NCBI GenBank assembly: GCA_910577045.1
Contig: CAJTLB010000005.1
Coordinates: forward strand, 62,001-126,000
DNA: 64,000 nucleotides
Direction: 5' to 3'
From: an uncultured Lachnospiraceae bacterium
GTDB lineage: Bacteria > Bacillota > Clostridia > Lachnospirales > Lachnospiraceae
The notes below the pieces were generated by a model, which worked only from the letters and a program-made list of their open reading frames with translations, was not told the DNA's origin and did not search any database. How positions within the stretch are numbered: the first letter of the stretch is position 1; the number at the start of each line of letters is the position of its first letter. Below, piece by piece: positions 32,915 through 42,332 of this stretch. The position numbers and the translations under genes were made by a program.

Positions 32915-34603
32915 TTAAAATCTTCCTCTTGTATCTAATGTATAGCTTGACATAAGATTCCTAAGTGCCGCCGCTTGGCTAGATAATTCTTCACTTGCTG
33001 CCGCACATTCCTCACTGGTAGCAGAATTGGTCTGTACTACCTGTGAAACTTGGCCAATTGCCGTATTAATCTGTGAAACTGCTGTTGCCTGATTATTAGA
33101 AGATTCTGCAATATGACTAATTAAATCTACAACCTTATCAATCGAATTTACAATTTCATCTAAAGCTTCTGCTGCTTCCCCAGCAAGTGCTGTACCATTA
33201 TTGACACTCGCAATAGAACTCTCTATCATTTCTGCTGTTTCACTTGCTGCCGATGCACTCTTTGCAGCTAAATTCCTTACTTCTTCTGCTACAACTGCAA
33301 ATCCCTTGCCATGCTCTCCTGCCCTTGCAGCCTCAACTGCTGCATTTAAAGCTAAGATATTCGTCTGGAATGCAATATCGTCAATTACTTTAATAATCTT
33401 AGAAATTGTCTGTGAAGATTCATTAATCTCATCCATTGCTTCAATCATAGACTTCATATGCCCATTACCAGTAACAGCCTTATCTTTCGCACTATTTATT
33501 AATTCATTTGCTTGGTTTGCCTCTGATGCGTTTGTCTTTGTATGTTCTGCAATTTCAGCCATAGAAGCAGATACCTCTTCTAATGCGCTTGCCTGTTCAG
33601 TAGAACCTTGTGCTAAAGATTGGCTTGCCGCTGCTACCTGCCCTGCGCCAAGTGTCACCTGTTTCGTTGACTCACTAATATTCCCTAACGTATAATTATT
33701 ATCTGTTACTAACTTTAACAAAGCTTTGCCCAGAATATCCTCATTGCCCCTTGGATTTACCTTAACCGTTAAATCCCCTCTAGATATCATTTCTGCAATT
33801 CCTGCTTGCTCCTTAATATTAACAGCCATATTAGCAAATTCATCTAATAATTCTCCAAGGTCATCATCATTTTGTTTTGTACAATCGACATTTACATCGC
33901 CTAATGCTAACTTCTTAGCAGCTATAGAAAGCTTTGACATAGGAATTGTAATGGAACGAATTAAGATAGCACAATAAATAAATGCAACTACTACACTGAT
34001 AATACATACTACTACAATAGCTATCATCAATCCACTTACCTGCCACTCAATTAAATCATTAGCAGCAATGGAATCTGCTTCCATTTCAGAAATAATATCC
34101 CTTAATACATCTTCTGCCTCATTTGCTGTTTGTAACCCTGTGGTTAAAAGCTCTGCACGTGCCTGATCCAGATCCCCATTTATAACAAGTTGTATTGCAT
34201 TTGACACATATGCTTCATATTTCCTAATATAGCCCATACATATTGTAAAATTATCACCTATGCTTTTATCAAAAAAACCTATCTTCTGTTCAAAAGCTGC
34301 AAAATGTTCTTCACCTTCTGCTACTGTAGCATTAATCGTATCTATTGTATTCTGTCTTTCCTGTGAATCCTCTGAATACAAGAAAAGAAGGTTCCTAAGA
34401 TGAACTTTTACTTCATGGAAATTACTAAAGGCTTCACATAACTCTAATTCTCCTTGTCCATATGTATCAAAACGGCTTGCCCTTGCCTTATTTGTGAGAT
34501 TAGCAACGATTAATCCTACACCAGAAGAAAACACAATAAAGATTATCATAATAATGCTAAACAGTATTAGCTTGTTCTTTACTTTCATTTTTTTTAAGCT
34601 CAT
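32915..34603 (-). CDS. Methyl-accepting chemotaxis protein with four-helix-bundle sensor
   Basis: 562 residues. Membrane helix 1 (KLILFSIIMIIFIVFSSGVG), an outside helical bundle of about 150 residues of the 4HB_MCP type (NFHEVKVHLRNLLFLYSEDS), membrane helix 2 (GLMIAIVVVCIISVVVAFIY), HAMP, then the signalling domain with DDIAFQTNILALNAAVEAAR. The C-terminus SYTLDTRGRF is typical. Ribosome site AAAGGGAAA. No sigma-28 promoter was found; the ppdK terminator hairpin lies in its leader. Confidence 0.93.
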   Translation of the reverse strand: MSLKKMKVKNKLILFSIIMIIFIVFSSGVGLIVANLTNKARASRFDTYGQGELELCEAFSNFHEVKVHLRNLLFLYSEDSQERQNTIDTINATVAEGEEHFAAFEQKIGFFDKSIGDNFTICMGYIRKYEAYVSNAIQLVINGDLDQARAELLTTGLQTANEAEDVLRDIISEMEADSIAANDLIEWQVSGLMIAIVVVCIISVVVAFIYCAILIRSITIPMSKLSIAAKKLALGDVNVDCTKQNDDDLGELLDEFANMAVNIKEQAGIAEMISRGDLTVKVNPRGNEDILGKALLKLVTDNNYTLGNISESTKQVTLGAGQVAAASQSLAQGSTEQASALEEVSASMAEIAEHTKTNASEANQANELINSAKDKAVTGNGHMKSMIEAMDEINESSQTISKIIKVIDDIAFQTNILALNAAVEAARAGEHGKGFAVVAEEVRNLAAKSASAASETAEMIESSIASVNNGTALAGEAAEALDEIVNSIDKVVDLISHIAESSNNQATAVSQINTAIGQVSQVVQTNSATSEECAAASEELSSQAAALRNLMSSYTLDTRGRF

Positions 34604-34629
34604 ATTATTTTCCCTTTACTTGTGAAAAA

Positions 34630-34676
34630 TTCCATACCAGTCACACAGGACTAATTCCCTGTACGGCTGGTATGGA
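34630..34676 (-). terminator. Terminator after ppdK
   Basis: 11-bp outer stem TTCCATACCAG / CTGGTATGGAA with an inner ACAGG / CCTGT stem, followed by TTTTT on the minus strand. It also lies in the upstream region of the chemoreceptor gene. Confidence 0.8.
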
Positions 34677-34706
34677 AAATCATATACCGCCTACTCTACT
34701 CTTACA

Positions 34707-37328
34707 CTACTTATTATTTAATGCTGCCTGTGCTGCTGCAAGCCTTGCTATTGGCACACGGAATGGAGAACAGGACACATAATTTAACCCTACCTTGTGG
34801 CAGAATTCAATAGAAGATGGATCTCCGCCATGCTCGCCACAAATGCCAAGCTTTAATTGTGGCTTTACACTACGTCCTTTTTCTGCTGCCATTTTAACAA
34901 GCTGGCCTACGCCATTCTGATCCAGCCTTGCAAATGGATCAGATTCATAAATCTTAGACTTATAATAAGAATCTAAGAATTTTCCAGCATCATCACGGGA
35001 GAACCCAAAGGTCATCTGTGTTAAGTCATTTGTACCAAAGGAGAAGAATTCTGCTTCTTCTGCTACTTCATTTGCCAGTAATGCTGCACGTGGGATCTCA
35101 ATCATTGTCCCAATATGGTATTCTATATCAGAACCTTTTTCTTTCTTTACTTGTTCTGCTGTTTCAATAACAATATCTTTTACAAATTTTAATTCCTTCT
35201 TCTCGCCCACCAATGGAATCATAATTTCAGGAACAATATCATATCCTTTTTCCTGCTTTACCTCAATAGCAGCTTCCATTACTGCCCTAGTCTGCATCCT
35301 TGCGATTTCAGGATAGGTAACAGCCAAACGGCATCCTCTATGTCCCATCATAGGGTTAAATTCATGTAATTCATCACATTTTGCCTTAACAGCTTCTGGT
35401 GTTAAGCCCATATCTTCTGCTAATGCCTTAATATCTTCCATATCAGTAGGCACAAACTCATGAAGTGGTGGATCTAAATAACGTACTGTCATTGGCCTTC
35501 CTTCCAATGCCTCATACATTGCTTTAAAATCACCCTTTTGGAATGGAATTAATTCATTTAAAGCTGCTTCCCTTGCTTCTACTGTATCAGAAAGAATCAT
35601 TTTACGGATCTTTGGAATACGGTCAGGCTCAAAGAACATATGCTCTGTACGGCAAAGGCCTATTCCTTCCGCCCCTAATTTTACTGCATTTTTTGTATCT
35701 GCTGGAGTATCTGCATTTGTCCTTACGCTTAATGTCCTAAACTTATCAGCCCATGCCATAATCCTGCCAAAGTTTCCAGATACAGAAGCCTCTACTGTCT
35801 TAATATCCCCAAGATAAATCTTTCCTGTTGATCCATCTAATGAAATATAGTCGCCTTCTACAATTTTATGCCCGCCAAGTTCAAATACTTTCGCTTCTTC
35901 GTTAATCTTAATGTCGCCACAGCCAGATACACAAGCAGTACCCATTCCACGTGCCACCACTGCTGCATGGCTTGTCATTCCCCCGCGCACTGTTAAGATT
36001 CCTTGTGCTGCGTGCATACCTTCAATATCTTCTGGCGATGTTTCCAAACGTACTAAAATAACTCTTTCTCCACGTTCCCCTGCTGCTTTTGCATCATTAG
36101 CAGTAAAATATACTTTACCTGCTGCTGCGCCTGGGGATGCAGGAAGTGCGCTTCCAATTACTTCGCCTTCTTTTAATGCTTTTGCATCAAATGTTGGATG
36201 CAATAACTGATCTAAAGATTTTGCATCAATACGGAGAACTGCCTCTTCTTCTGTAATCATCTTTTCATCAACTAAGTCACATGCAATTTGGATCGCTGCT
36301 GGGGCAGTCCTCTTTCCATTCCTAGTCTGTAAGAAATACAGTTTTCCTTCCTGGATAGTAAATTCCATATCCTGCATATCACGGTAATGGTCTTCCAGCT
36401 TATTTGCAATTTCCATAAACTGCTTATAGCACTCAGGCAAATCTTCTGCCAACTTTGTAATTGGCTGTGGTGTACGGATACCAGCTACCACATCTTCCCC
36501 TTGTGCATTAATTAAATATTCGCCATAAATTTGTTTTTCACCTGTAGATGGGTTCCTAGTAAACGCAACGCCTGTACCAGAAGTATCTCCCATATTCCCA
36601 AATACCATTGCTTGTACATTTACTGCTGTACCCCAATCACCTGGAATATCATTCATCCTACGGTATACAATTGCCCTTGGGTTGTCCCAAGAACGGAATA
36701 CTGCCTTAACAGCTTCCATTAACTGTACCTTAGGATCCTGTGGGAATTCCTCTCCCATTTTCTCTTTATAAATTGCCTTATAACGTGCAATAACTTCTTT
36801 TAAATCATCGGCGGTTAAGTCAGTATCATACTTTGCACCCTTTGATTCTTTAATTTCATCTAAAATACCCTCAAAAAATGTTTTGCTCATTTCCATAACA
36901 ACATCTGAGAACATCTGGATAAATCTTCTATAAGAATCATATGCAAAACGTGGATTGCCTGTTTTTTTAGCAAATCCTTCTACAGCTTCATCATTTAACC
37001 CAAGGTTTAGGATTGTATCCATCATACCTGGCATAGAAGCACGTGCACCAGAACGGACAGACACCAAAAGAGGGTCTTGTGTATCACCAAACTTCTTACC
37101 TTGTAAACTCTCTAACTCTGCAAGTGCTGTAAATATCTGTGCCTGAATTTCATCACTGATTTTCTTGCCGTTATTATAATAATCCGTACAAGCCTCTGTT
37201 GTCACTGTAAACCCCTGTGGGATTGGCAGGCCTAGATTTGTCATCTCAGCAAGGTTCGCACCTTTTCCACCAAGCAGGTTACGCATATCTGCGTTCCCTT
37301 CCTTAAATAAATACACCCATTTTGCCAT
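34707..37328 (-). CDS. ppdK: Pyruvate, phosphate dikinase
   Basis: Interconverts pyruvate, ATP and phosphate with PEP, AMP and pyrophosphate. 873 residues from the ATG at 37328 (MAKWVYLFKEGNADMRNLLG), the usual length. N-terminal nucleotide-binding domain (GGKGANLAEMTNLGLPIPQG), phosphohistidine domain with GGMTSHAAVVARGMGTACVS (catalytic His), and C-terminal PEP-binding TIM barrel (GTNDLTQMTFGFSRDD, then GICGEHGGDPSS with catalytic Cys). The start is chosen by AGGAGG ten bases upstream. Position near glyS and recO resembles the Bacillus region. Confidence 0.98.
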   Translation of the reverse strand: MAKWVYLFKEGNADMRNLLGGKGANLAEMTNLGLPIPQGFTVTTEACTDYYNNGKKISDEIQAQIFTALAELESLQGKKFGDTQDPLLVSVRSGARASMPGMMDTILNLGLNDEAVEGFAKKTGNPRFAYDSYRRFIQMFSDVVMEMSKTFFEGILDEIKESKGAKYDTDLTADDLKEVIARYKAIYKEKMGEEFPQDPKVQLMEAVKAVFRSWDNPRAIVYRRMNDIPGDWGTAVNVQAMVFGNMGDTSGTGVAFTRNPSTGEKQIYGEYLINAQGEDVVAGIRTPQPITKLAEDLPECYKQFMEIANKLEDHYRDMQDMEFTIQEGKLYFLQTRNGKRTAPAAIQIACDLVDEKMITEEEAVLRIDAKSLDQLLHPTFDAKALKEGEVIGSALPASPGAAAGKVYFTANDAKAAGERGERVILVRLETSPEDIEGMHAAQGILTVRGGMTSHAAVVARGMGTACVSGCGDIKINEEAKVFELGGHKIVEGDYISLDGSTGKIYLGDIKTVEASVSGNFGRIMAWADKFRTLSVRTNADTPADTKNAVKLGAEGIGLCRTEHMFFEPDRIPKIRKMILSDTVEAREAALNELIPFQKGDFKAMYEALEGRPMTVRYLDPPLHEFVPTDMEDIKALAEDMGLTPEAVKAKCDELHEFNPMMGHRGCRLAVTYPEIARMQTRAVMEAAIEVKQEKGYDIVPEIMIPLVGEKKELKFVKDIVIETAEQVKKEKGSDIEYHIGTMIEIPRAALLANEVAEEAEFFSFGTNDLTQMTFGFSRDDAGKFLDSYYKSKIYESDPFARLDQNGVGQLVKMAAEKGRSVKPQLKLGICGEHGGDPSSIEFCHKVGLNYVSCSPFRVPIARLAAAQAALNNK

Positions 37329-37408
37329 TCTCTTCTTTCCTCCTATTCCATTACTTCTTGTCACTGGCATACGATTGCCTGCATACAATTGCCTGAAAGT
37401 CTGTTAAT

Positions 37409-37436
37409 ATTATAACACATTTTAGCGTTCCGTCTA
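37409..37436 (-). promoter_or_regulatory. Probable sigma-A promoter of ppdK
   Basis: On the minus strand TAGACG, 16-base spacer, TATAAT, about 80 bases before the ppdK start. Confidence 0.55.
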
Positions 37437-37487
37437 CTACTTTTTCGTTATTTCCTAACCAAAAATATAGACGCAAAAATAATTGCC

Positions 37488-38876
37488 TTAAAATTCCAAT
37501 TTTTTGTCAAGATATGCCTTTAAATCTTCTATTTTCACTCTTTCCTGCTCCATTGTATCACGGTCACGCACGGTAACGGCTCCGTCTGTTTCTGATTCAA
37601 AATCATAAGTAATGCAGAATGGGGTTCCTATTTCATCCTGCCTTCTATAGCGTTTTCCAATATTTCCCCTGTCGTCATATTCACAATTATAATATTTGGA
37701 TAATTCTGTATAAATTTTTTCTGCGCCTTCGCTTAATTTTTTAGAGAGTGGGAATACCCCTACCTTTACTGGCGCAATTGCTGGATGGAAATGAAGGACA
37801 GTACGCATATCACCATCTGCAAGCTCTTCTTCATCATAAGCGGCACACAAAAAGGCAAGTGTCACCCTATCTGCGCCAAGAGATGGCTCAATTACATAAG
37901 GGATATATTTCTTTGCCTTTTCATCATCAAAATAAGCCATATCTTCTCCTGATACATTTTGATGTTGTGTTAAGTCATAATCTGTCCTATCTGCAATCCC
38001 CCATAACTCTCCCCAACCAAATGGGAATAAAAATTCAATATCCGTTGTTGCTTTGCTATAAAAACTTAATTCTTCTTTTTCATGATCCCTTGCCCGCATT
38101 TCTTCTTCTTTAATACCCAAGGATTTTAACCAATGGATACAAAATTCTTTCCAATATGCGAACCATTCCAGATCTGTATCTGGCTCACAGAAAAATTCTA
38201 ATTCCATCTGTTCAAATTCTCTAGTACGGAAAGTAAAATTCCCTGGTGCTATTTCATTTCGGAATGATTTCCCTATCTGCCCAATGCCAAATGGGATTTT
38301 TTTCCTAGATGTCCTTTGTACATTTTTAAAATTTACAAAAATCCCTTGTGCGGTTTCTGGCCTTAAATAAAGGGTACTTTTTGCATCTTCTGTTACACCT
38401 TGGAATGTTTTAAACATTAAATTAAACTGACGTATATCAGTAAAATCATGTTTGCCGCAAGAAGGGCATGGTATATGGTTTTCTTCCACAAAATCCTTCA
38501 TTTCTTCCTGTGTCCATGCATCCACGCTTCCTTCTATTGCTTTATTATTTGCCTCTAAATAATCTTCTATTAATTTATCTGCACGGAAGCGTTCATGGCA
38601 GCATTTACAATCCATAAGCGGATCAGAAAAACTGCCTAAATGCCCTGAAGCTACCCAAGTCTGCGGGTTCATTAAAATAGCACAGTCCACTCCCACATTA
38701 TAAGGGCTTTCTTGCACAAATTTCTTCCACCATGCCTTTTTTACATTATTTTTTAACTCTACTCCCAGGTTCCCATAATCCCACGCATTTGCAAGCCCTC
38801 CGTATATTTCCGATCCGGGATACACAAATCCCCTTGACTTTGCCAAAGACACAATTTTTTCCATTGTTTTTTCCAT
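37488..38876 (-). CDS. glyS: Glycyl-tRNA synthetase (homodimeric type)
   Basis: Charges tRNA-Gly. 462 residues of the class II alpha-2 type. Motifs: SRGFVYPGSEIYGGLANAWD, YGNLGVELKNNVKKAWWKKF, motif 2 GIGQIGKSFRNEIAPGNFTF and motif 3 PSLGADRVTLAFL. Zinc-site cysteines CKCCHERF and CPSCGKHDF are present. The anticodon-binding domain is at the C-terminus (VGVFPLSKKLSEGAEKIYTE). Ribosome site GAAGGAG. It follows a lipoprotein gene by 33 bp; no T-box leader is visible. Confidence 0.97.
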   Translation of the reverse strand: MEKTMEKIVSLAKSRGFVYPGSEIYGGLANAWDYGNLGVELKNNVKKAWWKKFVQESPYNVGVDCAILMNPQTWVASGHLGSFSDPLMDCKCCHERFRADKLIEDYLEANNKAIEGSVDAWTQEEMKDFVEENHIPCPSCGKHDFTDIRQFNLMFKTFQGVTEDAKSTLYLRPETAQGIFVNFKNVQRTSRKKIPFGIGQIGKSFRNEIAPGNFTFRTREFEQMELEFFCEPDTDLEWFAYWKEFCIHWLKSLGIKEEEMRARDHEKEELSFYSKATTDIEFLFPFGWGELWGIADRTDYDLTQHQNVSGEDMAYFDDEKAKKYIPYVIEPSLGADRVTLAFLCAAYDEEELADGDMRTVLHFHPAIAPVKVGVFPLSKKLSEGAEKIYTELSKYYNCEYDDRGNIGKRYRRQDEIGTPFCITYDFESETDGAVTVRDRDTMEQERVKIEDLKAYLDKKLEF

Positions 38877-38909
38877 TTGTTTACTCCTTCCATCCCTTTT
38901 TCTTAAAGG

Positions 38910-39524
38910 CTATTTATAGATAATATATGAAAGACTGCCCTGTGTTAAGGTGACATTCTTTTTATCTTTTTTCTGTACATTATTACTAATATAACAAATC
39001 TTCCCATCTATCCTGACATCAATAGAAGCATCTAAAATTAAGATTTTATTGTCCCCTGTTTCTGTAACATCTACAATATTTACCTCTTCCCCCTTGTCAA
39101 ATGTTACAAAACTTGTATTAAAATCATATTCTGCATCCATAGCCTTTTTTACTGTGCCCGCAAACATGTCCATCTCATTAAATGCAATATAATCGTCTAA
39201 TGAAACATACGTAAGGTATGCTGCTGCCACATTATCCAATACTTCTACCCGGTTTACAGCTACTGCTTCTTTTACAATACTATAGTTATAATTCCTTGCT
39301 TCTTCTTCCGCAAATTTTTGTAATTCCTCTACATTATAGTACTCTTTATCAAACATTTCAAAAGAAGCTTCCTCTACTTCGCCGTTCTTCTTTATATAAA
39401 GAGTATCTGTACTAACCCGGAGGGACTTCTCCCCACATGCTGTCAGCATCACCAATGCCAGTATCATACATACCCCTAATTTCCATTTATTCTTACTCTC
39501 CCACTTCATTCCAAGCTGCTTCAT
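38910..39524 (-). CDS. Lipoprotein of unknown function
   Basis: 204 residues from the ATG at 39524 (ribosome site GGAGGG). Signal peptide with lipobox LTAC. The mature part has no family I recognise; it contains ESLRVSTDTLYIKKNG-like strand segments, an EEFY-rich helix, and ends SLSYIIYK. It lies between recO and glyS and may be co-transcribed with both. Probably attached to the outer face of the membrane. Confidence 0.75.
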   Translation of the reverse strand: MKQLGMKWESKNKWKLGVCMILALVMLTACGEKSLRVSTDTLYIKKNGEVEEASFEMFDKEYYNVEELQKFAEEEARNYNYSIVKEAVAVNRVEVLDNVAAAYLTYVSLDDYIAFNEMDMFAGTVKKAMDAEYDFNTSFVTFDKGEEVNIVDVTETGDNKILILDASIDVRIDGKICYISNNVQKKDKKNVTLTQGSLSYIIYK

Positions 39525-39612
39525 AATCTGCCGCCCTCCTTCTTCTGAATTCCCCAATATATTCTCTCTGGTATCATATCTTTCACGATAATACCATCCA
39601 TTTCTTAGTTTT

Positions 39613-40356
39613 TCAATACATAGATTTTAAAATCTCCAAAGATTTCATATTTCTGTCAATATTCCTTCTATAAATCAACCCTACTATTTCCTTTAATTCT
39701 TGTAGTATATTATCTGATAAGTTAAATGTATAAAGCTTTTCAATACTAGAAGCAATAATAAACTGCATGGTATATAATGCTGTCCCACTTATTTCTATTT
39801 TTCCTTTTATGAAACCACTACATTCTTTGCATAAAATCCCCCATTTTTCTACACTAAACCAAAAAGGCCCTTCTTTTTCCCCACATTCCATACAAGAAAA
39901 CACCTGTGGGTATTCTCCATTAATTGCTATTGCCTTTAACTCATATACCACCTTAACTAACTCATTTGGAATATTCTGGTTTAATAAAGCCCGGAATGAC
40001 TGATATAATAATTTTAGCATTTTGCTTTCATCTACATTCTCCCTAGTAAAATATTCTGCCAATTCCAAAAAATAGAAGCCATATAAGGCTCCCATAACAT
40101 CACTACTTAAGTCCTCAAAATAATTAGAAATACACATGGAAGAAACTGTATAAGAGCTCCTGCCCTCATACAGTTCAAATTCCCCAAAAGAAAACGGCCG
40201 GCTGCCCGCCATAAAACTACTATTGATACGCCTAGCACCTTTTGCAAATGCCGATATTTTTCCTCTTTCCCTAGTTAGGATTACTAACCTTTTGTCATAT
40301 TCTCCTATTGGCATAGCTGACAATACCATGCCTATTACCGCAATGGTTCCTCCCAT
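39613..40356 (-). CDS. recO: DNA repair protein RecO
   Basis: Mediator that loads RecA on SSB-coated DNA. 247 residues: OB-fold N-terminus (VIGMVLSAMPIGEYDKRLVI, TRERGKISAFAKGARR), then a helical domain and a zinc-finger-like CMECGEKEG...CKECSGF. It follows era and yqzL as in Bacillus. The start is the ATG at 40356 and overlaps the end of yqzL by 22 bp. Confidence 0.93.
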   Translation of the reverse strand: MGGTIAVIGMVLSAMPIGEYDKRLVILTRERGKISAFAKGARRINSSFMAGSRPFSFGEFELYEGRSSYTVSSMCISNYFEDLSSDVMGALYGFYFLELAEYFTRENVDESKMLKLLYQSFRALLNQNIPNELVKVVYELKAIAINGEYPQVFSCMECGEKEGPFWFSVEKWGILCKECSGFIKGKIEISGTALYTMQFIIASSIEKLYTFNLSDNILQELKEIVGLIYRRNIDRNMKSLEILKSMY

Positions 40357-40496
40357 ACAGCTTCCTCACTTGTCTGTTTTGGGAAATAGGCATCCTTTTT
40401 CTTATCCGTAGTAAGGCTGCTATTTTCCCCTTTATAATATAAATAATCCTCTACCTTCCCCGTTGATGCAAATACCTTCCAGGTTACTGTTTCCAA
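40335..40496 (-). CDS. yqzL: YqzL family small protein
   Basis: A 53-residue protein matching YqzL, which lies between era and recO in Bacillus: (M)ETVTWKVFASTGKVEDYLYY near the N-terminus. I prefer the TTG at 40496 because GGGGG lies eight bases upstream and this gives the family length; an ATG at 40532 is the alternative. The C-terminus is longer and acidic (TSEEAVWEEPLR). Role unknown. Confidence 0.8.
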   Translation of the reverse strand: METVTWKVFASTGKVEDYLYYKGENSSLTTDKKKDAYFPKQTSEEAVWEEPLR

Positions 40497-40581
40497 TTTG
40501 CTGCCCCCTTTTCTTCCGATACTCTGCTGCATAATTAGAATTCCCTGTTTTGTATTTCCTATACGGGAAAATATTAGTAAG

Positions 40582-41475
40582 TTACTCTTCTTTTTTATAT
40601 CCAAAATTCTTTAAAAATAATTCGTTATCCCGCCACTCCTTGCGCACTTTTACCCAGATTTGCAGGTTTACTTGTGTTTCCAGCATATGCTCTAACTCAT
40701 ACCGTGCTGTTTGCCCAATTTTTTTTAACATGGCACCCTGTTTCCCAATAATAATTCCTTTATGGGAATCTTTTTCACAAACCACGGTTGCCTCAATATC
40801 TGTTATCTTCCCATTCTTCCGTTCCTTCATTTTTTCAATAACTACTGCAATCCCATGCGGGATTTCATCTTGTAAATGATGAAGGGCTTTCTCCCGGATT
40901 ACCTCCGATACAATTTGCCTTATAGGCTGGTCGGTTATCGTATCTTCATCATAAAATGCCTCTCCATAAGGCAAATATTTAAAAATACAGCTTAACAGCG
41001 TGTCCACATTTTCACCGCTTCTTGCTGATACAGGTACAATTTCAGCAAAATCATGGATTTTACGGTACACATCAATAATACCTAGGATTTCCTCTCGTTT
41101 TATAGTATCCGTTTTATTAATCACCAAAATTACTGGTACTTTTACTGATTTTAACTGTTCTTCTATATGCCTTTCCCCTGCCCCTATAAAAGAAGAAGGC
41201 TCTACCAGCCATAAAATTACATCTACTTCTTTCCAAGTCCTAACAGCAGTATTTACCATATACTCCCCAAGCTTATTTTTTGCCTTGTGGATCCCCGGGG
41301 TATCTAAAAATACAATTTGCCCTTCCTCAGAAGTAAATACTGTCTGTATCCTATTTCTTGTTGTTTGTGGCTTATTTGAAGTAATTGCAATTTTTTGCCC
41401 AATTATAAAATTCATTAATGTAGATTTCCCTACATTTGGCCTTCCAATTAAAGTTGCAAAACCTGCTTTAAACAT
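40582..41475 (-). CDS. era: GTPase Era
   Basis: Ribosome-assembly GTPase that binds 16S rRNA. 297 residues. G1 GRPNVGKSTLMNF, G2 region KPQTTRNRI, G3 DTPGIHK, G4 NKTDT, G5 SARSGEN; KH domain near the C-terminus with GIIIGKQGAMLKKIGQ. Ribosome site TAGGAG. It starts the era-yqzL-recO group. Confidence 0.98.
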   Translation of the reverse strand: MFKAGFATLIGRPNVGKSTLMNFIIGQKIAITSNKPQTTRNRIQTVFTSEEGQIVFLDTPGIHKAKNKLGEYMVNTAVRTWKEVDVILWLVEPSSFIGAGERHIEEQLKSVKVPVILVINKTDTIKREEILGIIDVYRKIHDFAEIVPVSARSGENVDTLLSCIFKYLPYGEAFYDEDTITDQPIRQIVSEVIREKALHHLQDEIPHGIAVVIEKMKERKNGKITDIEATVVCEKDSHKGIIIGKQGAMLKKIGQTARYELEHMLETQVNLQIWVKVRKEWRDNELFLKNFGYKKEE

Positions 41476-41515
41476 ACTTTATTTTCTCCTATGTGTTATT
41501 TTATTTTTAGAGGAC

Positions 41516-41547
41516 AAGGAGCTGCCGCAATTTTGCAACAGCCCCTT
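41516..41547 (-). terminator. Hairpin after the SSB-like gene
   Basis: On the minus strand AAGGGGCTG pairs with CAGCTCCTT (one G-T). The T-run is weak, so termination may be partial. The loop side carries CTGTTGCAAAAT, similar to the repeated terminator family at 27955 and 48624. Confidence 0.5.
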
Positions 41548-41571
41548 TATTCCTAAAACCCAACTTCCATT

Positions 41572-42201
41572 TTATTCTACTTCATATTCTAATTTACTTA
41601 CAGAAACTTCATATGCAATTCTCTTCTCTCCCTCGTTCTCTCCTATCTTTTTCATATATTCCCTACTTTGCACTCTTCCCCAAATCCTTAACTTTGCACC
41701 TACTTGGAAAGTTGCTGCATAACGGGCATTCCTTCCCCATGCAATACAAGGGATATAATCTGATTTTCCATATGGGCGGTTGACTGCTACTAATAAATCC
41801 GCAATCTCCCTGCCAAGTGGTGTTTTTCTGTAGATAGGCGGTTTACAAATATAGCCTTCTAAGAAAATTTGGTTCGTTTTTCCAGTTTCCTTGTCTTCAT
41901 CCACATATTCCCACTCTCTTACAAAAATTGAGAGCACCAAGCGGTTCTTGGTTCCTTCATGACGGTTATAGGAACGGAACTGGCCGCTTGCTTCTACAAT
42001 CATGCCTACACAGCTCTTTGTCACATCTACCAAGCGTTCTGATACCATAAGAGGAATAATATCTGGCTGGTTGCTTAGGCGGTTTACAGATACGTTCACC
42101 ATATAGAAGCCTTCACCAAAAACTTCATGGCTAAACTCAAACTCTGACACTACTTCACCAATAATACCTACTTTGTTGTTTTCCATTACCTTATCTGTCA
42201 T
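41572..42201 (-). CDS. Single-stranded DNA-binding protein with two OB folds
   Basis: 209 residues. The first OB domain (KVGIIGEVVSEFEFSHEVFG, FYMVNVSVNRLSNQPDIIPL) and the second (NQIFLEGYICKPPIYRKTPL, GREIADLLVAVNRPYGKSDY, IPCIAWGRNARYAATFQVGA) are both SSB-like; the second has the classical SSB signature. There is no acidic C-terminal tip of the DDDIPF type. It is therefore not the main SSB but a tandem-OB paralogue found in Clostridia. Confidence 0.82.
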   Translation of the reverse strand: MTDKVMENNKVGIIGEVVSEFEFSHEVFGEGFYMVNVSVNRLSNQPDIIPLMVSERLVDVTKSCVGMIVEASGQFRSYNRHEGTKNRLVLSIFVREWEYVDEDKETGKTNQIFLEGYICKPPIYRKTPLGREIADLLVAVNRPYGKSDYIPCIAWGRNARYAATFQVGAKLRIWGRVQSREYMKKIGENEGEKRIAYEVSVSKLEYEVE

Positions 42202-42332
42202 TATTCGTATTTCTCCCTTCCTTAGTATTCCTCAACTACCCCTCACGGCTTTGGAATACCCTTTGTAATTTTGTCCACTATCATATGTATGCCAATCTTA
42301 ACCATTTTATGCATATTTTTTCAAAAAATTTT

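Noticed and set aside
34604..34706. Sigma-28 promoter for the third chemoreceptor
   Set aside because: Best match (GGCGGTAT) lacks a TAAA at the proper distance; only the ppdK terminator is convincing here.
38877..38909. T-box leader before glyS
   Set aside because: Only 33 bp separate glyS from the upstream lipoprotein gene, and no T-box sequence is present there or upstream of the lipoprotein gene.
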